64,000 nt of DNA from Fimbriimonas sp. (GTDB taxonomy: Bacteria; Armatimonadota; Fimbriimonadia; Fimbriimonadales; Fimbriimonadaceae), in contig JARXAE010000021.1 of NCBI GenBank assembly GCA_029866005.1, positions 31,755 to 95,754 on the forward strand. The letters run 5' to 3'. The notes under the pieces are model-generated. The model was not told where the DNA came from. It was given only the letters and a program-made list of their open reading frames with translations, and ran no database searches. Below, piece by piece: positions 6,135-16,062 of the stretch (the stretch's first letter is position 1; each line of letters starts with the position of its first letter). The translations under genes and the position numbers were made by a program.

Positions 6135-8648
6135 CTACGCGGCGAGGTCGTTGCCGTTGTGCGCCAAGAGGACGAGATCTTCAAGTGGCAACGGCTTGCT
6201 GAAGAAGTATCCCTGGCTGAATTCCACCTGTTTTGCGGCAAGGAACTCATACTGCGGTTCGGTCTCAATGCCCTCGGCAACGATCTGAAGATTGAGCGCC
6301 CGGGCGAGACGAATGATGGTTCCAATCACCTCTTCTTGCTTCTTATCTACTGCAATTCCATCGACAAACCTCTTGTCAATCTTCAGAATATCAAAAGGAA
6401 GGCTCGCCAGCGTAGCCAGCGACGAGTAACCGGTTCCAAAGTCATCAATCGCCAGGCTGAAGCCACGGTCCTGAAGCTGAACGAGCATCGCTAGACATTC
6501 ACCGGCATCGTGCATGATCGAGGATTCAGTCACCTCAATAATGAGGTTCTTCGTGGTGATCCCCCATCGATCAACCGCTGCACTGAACGCATGGAGTGTT
6601 GTTGTGTTCTTCAACTGACGCAGAGAAAGATTCATGCTAATCGCAAAACTCTCGTCGCGGGTCAGCTCAATGACCTTCTTGATCGCCTTTGCGGTCTCGT
6701 CAAGAACATAGTTGCCAAGGTCGTTGATAATGTCTGATTCTTCCGCAATGGGGATAAACGTCGCCGGAGAAACCTGCCCAAAGCGGCTCGAATTCCACCT
6801 GAGAAGCGCCTCAGCTTTCACCAGGCGTTTCGTTCGGTTGCAGTAGATCGGCTGGAAGACAAGGTGAAACTCGCCATCGGTTAAAGCCTGCCTCATGGCA
6901 GTTTCCAGTTCGACCCGCATTTTGGCCCGGAAGCTCATCTCTGGCTTGTAGATCACCGGGTAGATCGACTGATTTTTCCGAGCATTCTCCAACGCAAGGT
7001 TGGCTTTTCGCAATATTCCTGTCGCGGTCTCACCATCCTCGGCTTGGACGTAGCCGATTCGGCACATTTTCGCAATCTCGACTCCGTCAATGTGGATTGC
7101 CTTTTGGCAGAGTTCGTCAATCTTGCCGACAATCCAAGACATCGCGTGAGTGTCGGGAACGATAACCACAAAGTCATCTCCTGCAAGCCGACCCACAATC
7201 CCAGCCGATGCGACTCCTTCGGATAACGTCGCACCAAATGCTTTCAAGAGCTTGTCTCCTATCTCAGCACCCCACGACTCGTTAATGTTGCGGAAGTTGC
7301 TGATCTCTATCCCGACGACGCCCATCCGGGGGGACTCACTGAGGAAGAACGAGATCACTTCATGGATCTTCGTGCGATTGATGAGACCTGTAACCGTATC
7401 AAAAAATGCCAGCTGTCGGACTTCTTCGCCTCGCGCTCTCGTTTCAGAGATATCGCTGACAAAACCCTCGAGTGAAATCGTGCCGTCAGGATTATAGGCA
7501 AGCATGAGTTGCTCAGAGAACCAATATGAGTTGCCATTGTCACGGCAAATCCTGTATTCCGTCGAAATAGTCTCTGACTTCTTAGCGACTGCTTCTTTGA
7601 CTGCTCTCTGCCAAAGCTGCTCATCTTCGGGATCGCGCAAAGTCTCCCAAAGATAGTCAAATGTGTCACCCGACGCAATTTGGTGCTCAATCCAAGCAAA
7701 CGGAGATTGATGCTTAAGCATCGCCGCCCAACTGAGTTTTCCGTCGTGGATCTTTGCGTGTCCCATCCAAACAAGGCACCCCGCGGCATTTAAGGTTCGG
7801 ACTAGTGACTCATTCAGTGCCTTTGCCTCTTGTGCGGTGGCGGCCAAATTCTCTTCAGTTCGCCCCAGTTTTGAGCTTTGTTCAGAAACCGTTACTCGAA
7901 GACGTCTAACAATCATTCCCGCAATGACTCCAAGGAGAAGACTAAAGGCAAACGCCCCGAAAATGCCGACTTCAAAAGACGCCTCAAGGTCTTCTAGGTC
8001 GTGCGCAAGGGGTGCGTTCTTAACGTCAAGACAAACCGCTGCCACTGGTTTTCCATTTCTACCAAGAAGAGCTGCGTAACTTCGCAGAACATCGGCACCT
8101 GGCTCTTCTAGAACGATTTGGTCCAGGGAAGGTCTTCCGGTTTTGAGGGTTAAAAGAAGATTCGCACTCGGCTTATCGATCGACTCCCCAATCTTCGCCT
8201 GCAAAATCTGGCGTCCATCCTCGCGTCTGGCAGTGGGACCCGGATCAACCACGTAAGTTACACGACCCTTGATGAGTCTGACAACAAATGCATTTGCTAA
8301 GCGAGGATCTCTAGCAATGAACCGACGGAGCGAAGTGAGCGTTTGTTGGTAAGAAGGTTTCGGCTTGTCGGCTTCTGTCCAAACCGTCTTGAGCTTCACC
8401 GGATTGACGCTCTTGGCAAGCAGTCCCCCGGTCAGAATTCGCATTTCGTTATAGCTTGTGATGATTCTGGACCTGGCCGCCTTCTTTACGCCCATGCCAG
8501 CAATAAAGCCACTTGCGAGGCTGACAGTGAACACAAACAAGCCAAACCGAACCGCTACGCCAAGTGCCCCCCGCCCTTCAGCAGGTTTTGCAGACAGACT
8601 GACCTGAGTCGAATTCTTCTTCGTCCCTCGGCCGATTTTCCCTCTCAT
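6135..8648 (-). CDS. Membrane sensor with PAS, GGDEF (degenerate) and EAL domains
   Basis: 837 residues. Two membrane segments (about 30-52 and 225-247) flank a ~170-residue extracytoplasmic sensor region. A PAS/PAC fold follows (about 285-400, ending YNPDGTISLEGFVSDISE), then a GGDEF domain and a C-terminal EAL domain. The cyclase signature reads AGDDF rather than GGDEF, so cyclase activity is doubtful. The EAL domain keeps its catalytic set: EALLRW, the Asn of MNLSLRQL, the Glu of VTESSIM, DDFGTGYSSL, the Lys of LKIDKRFV and VAEGIE. It is thus most likely a cyclic-di-GMP phosphodiesterase controlled by an external signal, perhaps with the GGDEF domain sensing GTP. Downstream flagellar and chemotaxis genes are plausible targets. 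Confidence 0.9.
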   Translation of the reverse strand: MRGKIGRGTKKNSTQVSLSAKPAEGRGALGVAVRFGLFVFTVSLASGFIAGMGVKKAARSRIITSYNEMRILTGGLLAKSVNPVKLKTVWTEADKPKPSYQQTLTSLRRFIARDPRLANAFVVRLIKGRVTYVVDPGPTARREDGRQILQAKIGESIDKPSANLLLTLKTGRPSLDQIVLEEPGADVLRSYAALLGRNGKPVAAVCLDVKNAPLAHDLEDLEASFEVGIFGAFAFSLLLGVIAGMIVRRLRVTVSEQSSKLGRTEENLAATAQEAKALNESLVRTLNAAGCLVWMGHAKIHDGKLSWAAMLKHQSPFAWIEHQIASGDTFDYLWETLRDPEDEQLWQRAVKEAVAKKSETISTEYRICRDNGNSYWFSEQLMLAYNPDGTISLEGFVSDISETRARGEEVRQLAFFDTVTGLINRTKIHEVISFFLSESPRMGVVGIEISNFRNINESWGAEIGDKLLKAFGATLSEGVASAGIVGRLAGDDFVVIVPDTHAMSWIVGKIDELCQKAIHIDGVEIAKMCRIGYVQAEDGETATGILRKANLALENARKNQSIYPVIYKPEMSFRAKMRVELETAMRQALTDGEFHLVFQPIYCNRTKRLVKAEALLRWNSSRFGQVSPATFIPIAEESDIINDLGNYVLDETAKAIKKVIELTRDESFAISMNLSLRQLKNTTTLHAFSAAVDRWGITTKNLIIEVTESSIMHDAGECLAMLVQLQDRGFSLAIDDFGTGYSSLATLASLPFDILKIDKRFVDGIAVDKKQEEVIGTIIRLARALNLQIVAEGIETEPQYEFLAAKQVEFSQGYFFSKPLPLEDLVLLAHNGNDLAA

Positions 8649-8880
8649 GGCGTATCGAAATTTGAGCTAGAGCACAAACCAGTGCCTTGGCCCACCTTAC
8701 GTATTCCACAACGGGCTCCCAGTTACCTAGAGAAATAACAGTATTTCCAGGTTCCATGGAACAGAGACTTGTCCGCTCCTCCCGATCGATCTGAATCCCT
8801 CAGGCAATTACCGGTTTTGCCCTCCAAAAGTGCGGCTGGCATCCAATAACTCCAATACGGGCATCCTTTGCCTCAAGCCA

Positions 8881-10944
8881 ATGCAAGTCGTCGCTAAGAT
8901 TCTCAAACATACCGATATCCTCGCCGGAATCGGTCTCCTTGTCATCGTCGCGATGCTCATGCTCCCGATGCCCGGCTGGATGCTTGATCTTGGTCTGGTC
9001 GTAGCGCTCGGAACCTCGGTGATGATTCTCTTGACAACGGTCAACATCACCGACCCCCTGCAGTTCAGCTCGTTTCCGCCCCTTCTGGTCATCACAACCC
9101 TTTTTCGACTTGCCCTATCGGTTGCCGCAACCAAACTCATCCTTGGTTCCGGGCAAGCCGGGCACGTTATCGAGACGTTCGGAAACTTCGTCATGGGTGG
9201 CGATTTTGTCGTAGGATTTGTCGTCTTCTTAATCCTGATGATCGTGCAGTTCGTCGTCATCACGAACGGTGCCGGACGGGTTTCAGAAGTCGTCGCTAGG
9301 TTCACTTTGGACGCAATGCCCGGTAAGCAGATGGCAATCGACGCCGACCTCGCCGCTGGACTCATTGATGAGGACACGGCGAAAGCCCGAAGAAAAGGGG
9401 TCAAGCAAGAGGCAGACTTCTACGGTGCGATGGATGGTGCTTCCAAGTTTGTAAAAGGCGATGCCGTAGCTTCCCTTCTCATTATCGCTATTAACATCAT
9501 CGGCGGTTTCGGAGTCGGTCTCTTCAAAGGTCAGAGTGACGCGATGACGATCCTAAAGACGTACGCTTTGCTCTCCGTTGGTGAAGGTCTCACCTCGCAG
9601 ATTCCCGCGCTTCTGATTTCCTCCGCAAGTGCTCTTCTTGTCACTCGAGCTGGCCAAGAGCGAACCATGGGTGGGCAGGTTGCCGCCCAGTTCTTTGCTC
9701 AGCCTAAAGCTCTGGCAGTCAGCGGCGGAGCGTTAGCCGCTTTCGGATTAATCCCTGGCTTCCCGGCAACCCTGTTCATGGGTGCCGGCGGATTTCTCTA
9801 CGGACTTTCCTGGCTTCTCAAGAAGAACCCTCGACTTATTGATGCCTTCGACGCTCCAAAAGAGGAAAAGCCAGCACCACCTCCGGCACCAGTGCCGACT
9901 GGACCCGAAGCCGCCCTTGCCCTTCTCCACGTTGACCCGATTGAGATTGAAATTGGCTACGGACTCACAAAGCTTGCTGACATCAAAGCCGGCGGCGACC
10001 TCAGCGAGCGAGTCGGAGCAACCCGACGCCAGATCGCATCTGAGCTGGGCTACGTCATGCCATCTGTTCGCATCCGAGATTCCATCCAGTTGGAATCGAA
10101 CAACTACGTTCTCAAGATTCGCGGCGAAGAAGTCGCAATGGCGACCGTCATGCCCAACCTGAAGCTCGCCGTAAACAGCGGTGGTGCAGTGGAATCGATT
10201 GCGGGAATCCCCGGCAAAGACCCCGTCTTTGGACTGGAAGCCCTCTGGATCGAACCCGATCAGGCGGAGCTCGCCGAGCGAGTCGGCTACACCGTTATCG
10301 ATCCCTCGTCGGTCATTACAACTCACCTTTGTGAAGTCATCAAGCAGTATTGCCCTGAGCTCCTCAATCGACAGGACGTCCAAACGCTCATCGACGAAGT
10401 TCGCAAGTCAAATCCCGCCGCCGTTGATGAGCTCATGCCCGATCTGCTCACGATTTCGGATGTTCAAAAAGTGCTCCAGCACCTCCTCGGCGAGCGAATT
10501 CCGATTCGAGATATGGTCACGATTATCGAGACCCTTGCCGACTTTGCTCGAAAAACGAAGGATGTCGAGCAGCTGGGCGAAATCGTTCGATCTTCGATTG
10601 CACGAACGATTACTCGACAGTATCTCGACCCTGAGGACAAGCTCCTCTGCCTCACTCTTGAGCCCGCCCTGGAGCGCACTCTATCCGAGAAAGTCAGCCT
10701 GACGGGAAGCGGTTCAACCCTCGTACTGGACCCGGATCTTCAGAGTCTGGTCATTCAATCCCTCAAGATCGAATACGACCGGGCAACCATGCAAGGACAT
10801 CAGCCGGTTCTGCTATGCGGTGCCCAGCTAAGGCTTGCGATGCGTCGGTTCCTTGATCGACACCTGCCAAACCTCCCGGTTCTCGCCTACAGCGAAATCT
10901 CTGCGAAAGCCGAGGTCGAGTTCATTGGGCAAATCGCCGCCTAA
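8881..10944 (+). CDS. flhA: Flagellar type III export protein FlhA
   Basis: 687-residue inner-membrane component of the flagellar export gate. The N-terminal half has eight predicted membrane segments and the conserved FHIPEP-family block (RFTLDAMPGKQMAIDADL, then EADFYGAMDGASKFVKGDA). The C-terminal cytoplasmic half, after a proline-rich linker (PAPPPAPVPT), is the substrate-chaperone docking domain. ATG 8881 gives the expected start (MQVVAKILKHTDILAGIG) and length; a GTG at 8830 is in frame but adds residues not typical of the family. No other export genes are adjacent, so the flagellar regulon is scattered here; fliD is 16 kb away. Type III secretion SctV is less likely given fliD and cheA in the same window. 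Confidence 0.95.
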   Translation: MQVVAKILKHTDILAGIGLLVIVAMLMLPMPGWMLDLGLVVALGTSVMILLTTVNITDPLQFSSFPPLLVITTLFRLALSVAATKLILGSGQAGHVIETFGNFVMGGDFVVGFVVFLILMIVQFVVITNGAGRVSEVVARFTLDAMPGKQMAIDADLAAGLIDEDTAKARRKGVKQEADFYGAMDGASKFVKGDAVASLLIIAINIIGGFGVGLFKGQSDAMTILKTYALLSVGEGLTSQIPALLISSASALLVTRAGQERTMGGQVAAQFFAQPKALAVSGGALAAFGLIPGFPATLFMGAGGFLYGLSWLLKKNPRLIDAFDAPKEEKPAPPPAPVPTGPEAALALLHVDPIEIEIGYGLTKLADIKAGGDLSERVGATRRQIASELGYVMPSVRIRDSIQLESNNYVLKIRGEEVAMATVMPNLKLAVNSGGAVESIAGIPGKDPVFGLEALWIEPDQAELAERVGYTVIDPSSVITTHLCEVIKQYCPELLNRQDVQTLIDEVRKSNPAAVDELMPDLLTISDVQKVLQHLLGERIPIRDMVTIIETLADFARKTKDVEQLGEIVRSSIARTITRQYLDPEDKLLCLTLEPALERTLSEKVSLTGSGSTLVLDPDLQSLVIQSLKIEYDRATMQGHQPVLLCGAQLRLAMRRFLDRHLPNLPVLAYSEISAKAEVEFIGQIAA

Positions 10945-11912
10945 AGCCAGTCTTTGCGCTTGAACATCCAAACGATGCCCGCGCTCAGCGCGAACATGAG
11001 GAACAGAGCAAGGGGATAGCCCGCGTACCACTCCAACTCGGGCATGTGCTTAAAGTTCATGCCATAAATGCCGGCAACCAGGGCACAGGTCATCAAGACC
11101 GTTGAGATGACGGTCATCTTCTTCATCACCATGTTGAGGTTGTTCGAGACGGTTGAAAGGTGAATATCAAGCAGGCCCGTCAGGGCCTCACGGTTAGTAT
11201 CAACCAACTCGGTCAACCGCAGAGTATTGTCAAACAGATCGTGGAAGAAGGGCTCCATCTGATCGGTTACAAAATCTAACTCGCGCCTTAGCAATGAGTT
11301 CATCACATCCCTGAATGGGCCCAGTTGGCGACGCATGTGAAGCATCCTCTTCTTCACAACCAGCAATTCGCGGAGCTTGTCAGTACGCCCAGTGTAGATC
11401 TCATCCGAGATTCTGTCCACCTCGTCCTCCATCGCATCAAGCCTCGGAAAGTAGTCATCCAGAATGGAATCGAGCAGTGCAAAAAGAACGTATCCGACTT
11501 CGGCACGACCCAGCGAGAGCTTCGCCTTCCAGCGAGTTGCCATCTGCTGAACACACGGAATTTCTACGTGAGAGACCGTGACAAGCGTCTTTCCGTGAAC
11601 GAAGAATCCGATCTCGTCGAACATCTCCTCGCCAGCCTCATCCTGCCCAACGACCGCCGGTGCAACGAGAAAGATGTGATCCTCGAATTCCTTTAACTCC
11701 GGTCGTTCGTCGCGCCCGACGGCGTCCTCAATCGCGACGGGGTGGAAGTCAAAGTCTCTTTCTAGCAGAGCGCTAGTAGCGGCTGCATCCTTATCAAACA
11801 GATGGATCCAGGTGACCTCTTCGGCCTGCCTAAACCGGGCGACGCCCTCCTCGTAGCTGATCTCCTTGACGGCGCGGTCGGCGGAGATAGCTAGGACGAG
11901 GGCATGGTTCAT
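10941..11912 (-). CDS. corA: CorA-type magnesium/cobalt transporter
   Basis: 323-residue divalent-cation channel. The acidic and helical cytoplasmic funnel (residues 1-260) ends in the long stalk helix, then TM1 carries the signature YGMNF, followed by a short periplasmic loop (KHMPELEWYAGY) and TM2 ending in a basic tail (MFKRKDWL). All features match functional homopentameric CorA proteins. The ATG directly follows the TAA stop of the upstream 1092-residue gene, so translation may be coupled, although no functional link is evident. It overlaps the convergent flhA by 4 bp. Confidence 0.93.
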   Translation of the reverse strand: MNHALVLAISADRAVKEISYEEGVARFRQAEEVTWIHLFDKDAAATSALLERDFDFHPVAIEDAVGRDERPELKEFEDHIFLVAPAVVGQDEAGEEMFDEIGFFVHGKTLVTVSHVEIPCVQQMATRWKAKLSLGRAEVGYVLFALLDSILDDYFPRLDAMEDEVDRISDEIYTGRTDKLRELLVVKKRMLHMRRQLGPFRDVMNSLLRRELDFVTDQMEPFFHDLFDNTLRLTELVDTNREALTGLLDIHLSTVSNNLNMVMKKMTVISTVLMTCALVAGIYGMNFKHMPELEWYAGYPLALFLMFALSAGIVWMFKRKDWL

Positions 11913-14900
11913 TTAGAGCTTCCGGATTCGTATGTTCTTGTACGCCACAAGATCGCCGTGGTCTTGGAGCACGATGTGTCCGGAAGTGTACTTGGCATAT
12001 TCTGGCCAGCCCTTGAACTTGCTCTTGCCAAGCCGCTCAAGGAAGTCTGGTGATCCGACTTCGTACTCCACGATCTTCACTCCGTTCAGCCAGTGCTCAA
12101 CGTGAGCACCCTTGTAAATCACCCGCAGGTGATTCCATGTGTTCGCCGGATTAACCATCTTTTTGGCAGGGGCGTAAAGACCGTATGCGGAGCCAGCGGA
12201 GGTCAGCGGATTCTTACCGTCTTTATGCTTTGCATCATCAAGGACTTGGCACTCCGTAGCCGTCTCATAACTCGCCCCTCGAGTCTCGCGCGAGCGAAGC
12301 ATGATGCCGCTGTTTCCACCCGCCTGAACCCGCCAGTCAAGCCGTAGTTCGAAGTCGCCGTACTGCTCCTTCGTCGTCAGATCTCCGCCTTCGAGCCCAG
12401 GAATGAAGACAAGAGCCTGATCGGCAACTTGCCACCCCTTCGGAACTCCCTCACCGCGATACTTGCGCCACTTCTCGATGTTCTTGCCGTCAAACAACAA
12501 CTCGAATCCCGCCGCTTTCTCCTCTGGACTAAGACTATTGAAATCCGACGCAGCTTCGCTCGGCGCAACCTTGCCAACCCGGTTCGGAATCACGTTGACC
12601 GTGCTCCAAGCCTCGTTTGCCCACATCATTTGTCCGTCCGCTCCGCGTAGTGACATAGGAAGTCGGAAGTAGACAACATCTTCCGGCTTCACCCCAGAAA
12701 ACTCCAAGAACACCTTCGTTCGAGTCTTGTTCCAAGTCACCGATTTGACCGGGAGTCGCTCTTCGCCAACCTTTGGACCGCCGTACTCAATGGTCGGAAC
12801 ATAGTGCCAGTGGCGCACTTCCCACTCACTCAAAATCTCCGGCAACAGGTTGTCCTGAACAGGCTCTGTGAACTCGATCTCCGCACCGTTCTGCGCGGGC
12901 AAAACCTTAAGCATCTCAAAGGTCATCTTGCCGTTGTAAGCAAGTCGCTGGAGGCCGTAGCGCTCCTTCCCTTCCTGGCCCCAGTTACCGGTCGAGCCGA
13001 TTCCGCCGACGTACATCGCCTTATCAGGACCCACGACAACTCGGTTGATTCCCGCCTCAAGGCCCTGAGTCAAACGGAAGACGGTGCCTTGATACCGACC
13101 GTTCACCTTCTCCAAGAAGATTCGGCGAAGACCACCATACGTGACGTCTCCGGCCATCATCTGACCCTTGTACGGACCGTATTCAAACGGACCAGGCTGG
13201 CTTACCGAGTTTCCGATTTCCCCCTGCGGGAACCAAACCGCTGGAGCCAACTCCTTGATGCCTTTCAGCGCCTCAAACTCAACGGAACGGTTTCCGTAAA
13301 ACGCGCCAGGAATCACTTCGAGCAACTTGCAAGAAGGCAACCAGTCGCCCTGGTTGTCGGTAATGAAAAGCTCACCTTTACCGTTCATTCCGGTGCCGTT
13401 CGGTGTCCGAAGACCGCGAGCAATGAACTCGTAGTCTCCCGTCTTGATGTTGGTCTTCATCACCCGACCGCGATCAAAGTTCTGACCATCCGTACTCCGT
13501 CCGCCGGTGTTGATTCCGAGCGCAAGATTCGTATAGAGATAGTCGCCTTTCCGGTTGAAACCGAAGGTGAACTCGTGGAAGTTTGGCGTCACGCCAAACC
13601 CGCTACTCAGAGCGTAATACTCGTCGATAATGCCGTCTTTATCGGTGTCACGGAGCCGAGTGATCTCCTGCTTTTGAGCAACAAAGATGTCGTTACCAAT
13701 CACCTCGATCCCAAGCGGCTCAGACAATCCAGCCGCAATTCGCTTCACGACAACCTTCGAAGGATCACCTGTCTGAACACCTTCAATGTCATAGACCGCG
13801 CCGTCCGGATCCCAGGTGCAGAGCACCAGGTGACCGTTCGGTCGGAACGAAAGGCCACCCACGCGGGGGTTGAAGTCCTTTGGTCGGGGCGTTGTCAAAT
13901 CAAACGAAGGGTGGACACTGACTTCGGGTCGCCCGTCTCCCGGTCGCTGAGGGAAGATTGCATCCATTACCTTCTTGAATCCAGGAGCGACGACCCCGAC
14001 CTCATCGGCAACCGTCTCCAGATTCTTGTTGGTGATCCGCTTCCACTCGGTCTCCTCCGCCAGCTTCCAATCCAGCGTCAACAGAGCCGGTCCCTCATTC
14101 TGGAAGTAGTCAATCCGCAGCGGATACAGCCCCGGCTCAAGGTCCATCGAACCTGTCGCCTGCTCACCCAGGTGCATCCCGTCAAAGTTGATGATTCGCT
14201 CACCGTTCACGAACAGCCGCGCGCCGTCATCAACATTCATTCGAAACTCGTAAAGCGCTCCCTCGGTAACTTTCAACCATCCCGTGATTGATACCAAGAA
14301 GTGCTCCTTCAGCCCAAAATCCTCGTTTTTGAGATCAACATTAGGAATCTGCCGACTGATGTTTGGAGTCTGATTCGGAACCAGGGTCGGAATCTTTTCG
14401 AACGGAAACTCGATCTGATACGCCCGGTAAGACAGCCCTGGAGCATGGACGTCGTCCTTCTGGATGTTTCCCTGTCCCTGCGTGCCTTCTTCAACAGGAT
14501 CAAGACTCGCTTCGATACCATCGTCATCACTCGGCGGCAACCCCAGAACGGGGTCAAACAACACGCTCCAATTCGTTTTTGCACCGATGCCCATCCAGGC
14601 CTCGCGATCACCTTCCGGATAGGACCGACCGTTCATGAAAAAGGTGTTTTTGCTCGCAGATCGACCGTAGGTCAGAACCTGGATGTTTGCAGTAGGAGCC
14701 GATGAAGTGAATGTTCGGGATAACCCCACCGGGCGATCACCTCGCCGCAGGAGACCGGGCTCCTCGGTAACCGTTACCGTTTTGCCGTTCACCGGCAGTT
14801 CATAAACAAATTGAACTCGATTGCCCTTCAGCATCCGGTGGCCACGATAGCGTGGCTTGGTCTCCTTGCCGTCAACTTTCCAAACTGTCGCGTCAAGTTT

Positions 14901-15191
14901 GCCACCCAGAATTTCGCCACCCTTCGAAGTGGGATTTGGTCCGTGAACGGTTGTGTAAACCGCCCCTTCAAAGTTCACATCGCCCTTCCAGAACTTGTAC
15001 AAGCCGCAGTTGGTCGCATCATAAGCGATCCAAAAATCCTTCGCAAGCGCAACCGTTGCGATTCGAGCTCGCTCATCCAGAACCGAGCGAAACACCCAAA
15101 CATCCCTCGGCGGAATGTTCTTTGCAATAACATCAGACTGGATTCGGCTGGGGCTGAGGGCAAGGGCAATCAGCGAGGCAAGCACGGGCAT
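11913..15191 (-). CDS. Large secreted PA14 / NHL-propeller / DUF1080 protein
   Basis: 1092 residues with an N-terminal signal peptide (MPVLASLIALALSPS). About residues 300-390 form a PA14 domain (YEFRMNVDDGARLFVNGER, then LRIDYFQNEG), a carbohydrate-binding fold. Residues about 440-800 look like a glucose/sorbosone-dehydrogenase-type propeller (GGLSFRPNGHLVLCTWDPDG, RGLRTPNGTGMNGKGELF). The final ~190 residues from ELLFDGKNIEKWRKY to the end are DUF1080, a concanavalin-like domain of 3-keto-disaccharide hydrolases. Related multi-domain proteins are abundant in Planctomycetota, Verrucomicrobiota and Armatimonadota and are thought to act on polysaccharides outside the cell. Whether the propeller keeps redox activity cannot be judged by eye. 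corA follows directly. Confidence 0.82.
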   Translation of the reverse strand: MPVLASLIALALSPSRIQSDVIAKNIPPRDVWVFRSVLDERARIATVALAKDFWIAYDATNCGLYKFWKGDVNFEGAVYTTVHGPNPTSKGGEILGGKLDATVWKVDGKETKPRYRGHRMLKGNRVQFVYELPVNGKTVTVTEEPGLLRRGDRPVGLSRTFTSSAPTANIQVLTYGRSASKNTFFMNGRSYPEGDREAWMGIGAKTNWSVLFDPVLGLPPSDDDGIEASLDPVEEGTQGQGNIQKDDVHAPGLSYRAYQIEFPFEKIPTLVPNQTPNISRQIPNVDLKNEDFGLKEHFLVSITGWLKVTEGALYEFRMNVDDGARLFVNGERIINFDGMHLGEQATGSMDLEPGLYPLRIDYFQNEGPALLTLDWKLAEETEWKRITNKNLETVADEVGVVAPGFKKVMDAIFPQRPGDGRPEVSVHPSFDLTTPRPKDFNPRVGGLSFRPNGHLVLCTWDPDGAVYDIEGVQTGDPSKVVVKRIAAGLSEPLGIEVIGNDIFVAQKQEITRLRDTDKDGIIDEYYALSSGFGVTPNFHEFTFGFNRKGDYLYTNLALGINTGGRSTDGQNFDRGRVMKTNIKTGDYEFIARGLRTPNGTGMNGKGELFITDNQGDWLPSCKLLEVIPGAFYGNRSVEFEALKGIKELAPAVWFPQGEIGNSVSQPGPFEYGPYKGQMMAGDVTYGGLRRIFLEKVNGRYQGTVFRLTQGLEAGINRVVVGPDKAMYVGGIGSTGNWGQEGKERYGLQRLAYNGKMTFEMLKVLPAQNGAEIEFTEPVQDNLLPEILSEWEVRHWHYVPTIEYGGPKVGEERLPVKSVTWNKTRTKVFLEFSGVKPEDVVYFRLPMSLRGADGQMMWANEAWSTVNVIPNRVGKVAPSEAASDFNSLSPEEKAAGFELLFDGKNIEKWRKYRGEGVPKGWQVADQALVFIPGLEGGDLTTKEQYGDFELRLDWRVQAGGNSGIMLRSRETRGASYETATECQVLDDAKHKDGKNPLTSAGSAYGLYAPAKKMVNPANTWNHLRVIYKGAHVEHWLNGVKIVEYEVGSPDFLERLGKSKFKGWPEYAKYTSGHIVLQDHGDLVAYKNIRIRKL

Positions 15192-15262
15192 TGCTCAATT
15201 TTCGCACACCGAACCCGGTGAATTCGCGGGTGCTGAAGTATGTCCGCCAAAGTTGCGACAAA

Positions 15263-16036
15263 TTAGGGCAACGTGCCAGCCAACAGCTGGTCAACGATCT
15301 CGTCCTGATCGTATTGCCGCGGAACTGGCTTAAGACCAGTGACCAAGCAATCTCGGTTATCGAAGATAAAGCACCCGCCCTCCCAAAGCGACTCCTCCTC
15401 AGGAATCTCTTCGAGATATTTCAGGATTCCGCCCTTCAGGTGATAGACCTGTTCAAACCCCTTAGCGAGCATAAAGGCCGTGGTCTTCTCACACCGAATT
15501 CCGCCCGTGCAGAACATCGCGACCTTCTTGTGCTTAGACTGATCCAGGTTCTTCTCAACCCACTCCGGAAACTCGCCGAACGAGACCAGCCGAGGATCAA
15601 CCGCACCCTTAAAGGTCCCTTCGATGTACTCGTACACGTTGCGCGTGTCGAGCACCATCACGTCTGGGTCAGAAATCAAATCGTTCCAGTCCTTAGGCTC
15701 CACATACCGTCCGACCATCTCGCCCGGATTCGCGAGCGGGTTCCGCATGGTGATGATCTCCTTCTTGAACTTCACTTTCAGCTTCTTGAAAGGAATCTCC
15801 TCGTGCTGAGAGTCTTTAAATTCGAGGTCAGCAAATCGCGGATCGGCGGTGAGGAAGGACCAATAGGCAGCCATTCCCTCGGAAGTCCCGCTAACCGTGC
15901 TGTTGATCCCTTCAGGAGCAACCAGCACGATCCCTTTCAGGCCGTTCTCTTCCGCAACGGCAAAAATTTGGTCACGCAGAGCCTCGCCGTCGGTGACTTC
16001 GACAAACTTGTAATAGGCACGAACAACGAACTGCAT
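15263..16036 (-). CDS. trhO: tRNA uridine-34 hydroxylase, rhodanese family (TrhO/YceA)
   Basis: 257-residue cytosolic protein that in E. coli hydroxylates U34 of several tRNAs as the first step to 5-carboxymethoxyuridine-type modifications. The N-terminal acylphosphatase-like domain (VLVAPEGINSTVSG) is followed by a rhodanese domain with DTRNVYEYIEGTFKGA and the active loop FCTGGIRCEK, where the first Cys is catalytic. Length and motif order match the family. A TATAAT box lies 9 nt upstream of the ATG with an AGGGG between them that could serve as ribosome-binding site. Confidence 0.93.
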   Translation of the reverse strand: MQFVVRAYYKFVEVTDGEALRDQIFAVAEENGLKGIVLVAPEGINSTVSGTSEGMAAYWSFLTADPRFADLEFKDSQHEEIPFKKLKVKFKKEIITMRNPLANPGEMVGRYVEPKDWNDLISDPDVMVLDTRNVYEYIEGTFKGAVDPRLVSFGEFPEWVEKNLDQSKHKKVAMFCTGGIRCEKTTAFMLAKGFEQVYHLKGGILKYLEEIPEEESLWEGGCFIFDNRDCLVTGLKPVPRQYDQDEIVDQLLAGTLP

Positions 16037-16045
16037 GACCCCTCT

Positions 16046-16051
16046 ATTATA
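16046..16051 (-). promoter_or_regulatory. TATAAT -10 box of trhO
   Basis: Minus-strand TATAAT followed by nine bases (AGAGGGGTC) and the trhO ATG at 16036. Predicted leader length is 0-3 nt, so the purine run would be transcribed only if initiation occurs upstream of the usual distance. Confidence 0.5.
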
Positions 16052-16062
16052 GCGAACCCGCC

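Noticed and set aside
8649..8880. Cyclic-di-GMP riboswitch in the 232-bp gap between the GGDEF-EAL gene and flhA
   Set aside because: I looked for the conserved GEMM core on both strands and did not find it; the gap contains no clear structured RNA.
12804..14291. Open frame of 495 codons on the plus strand
   Set aside because: It is fully antisense to the PA14/DUF1080 gene, whose protein has clear domains; the antisense product has a basic, repetitive composition with no recognisable motif.
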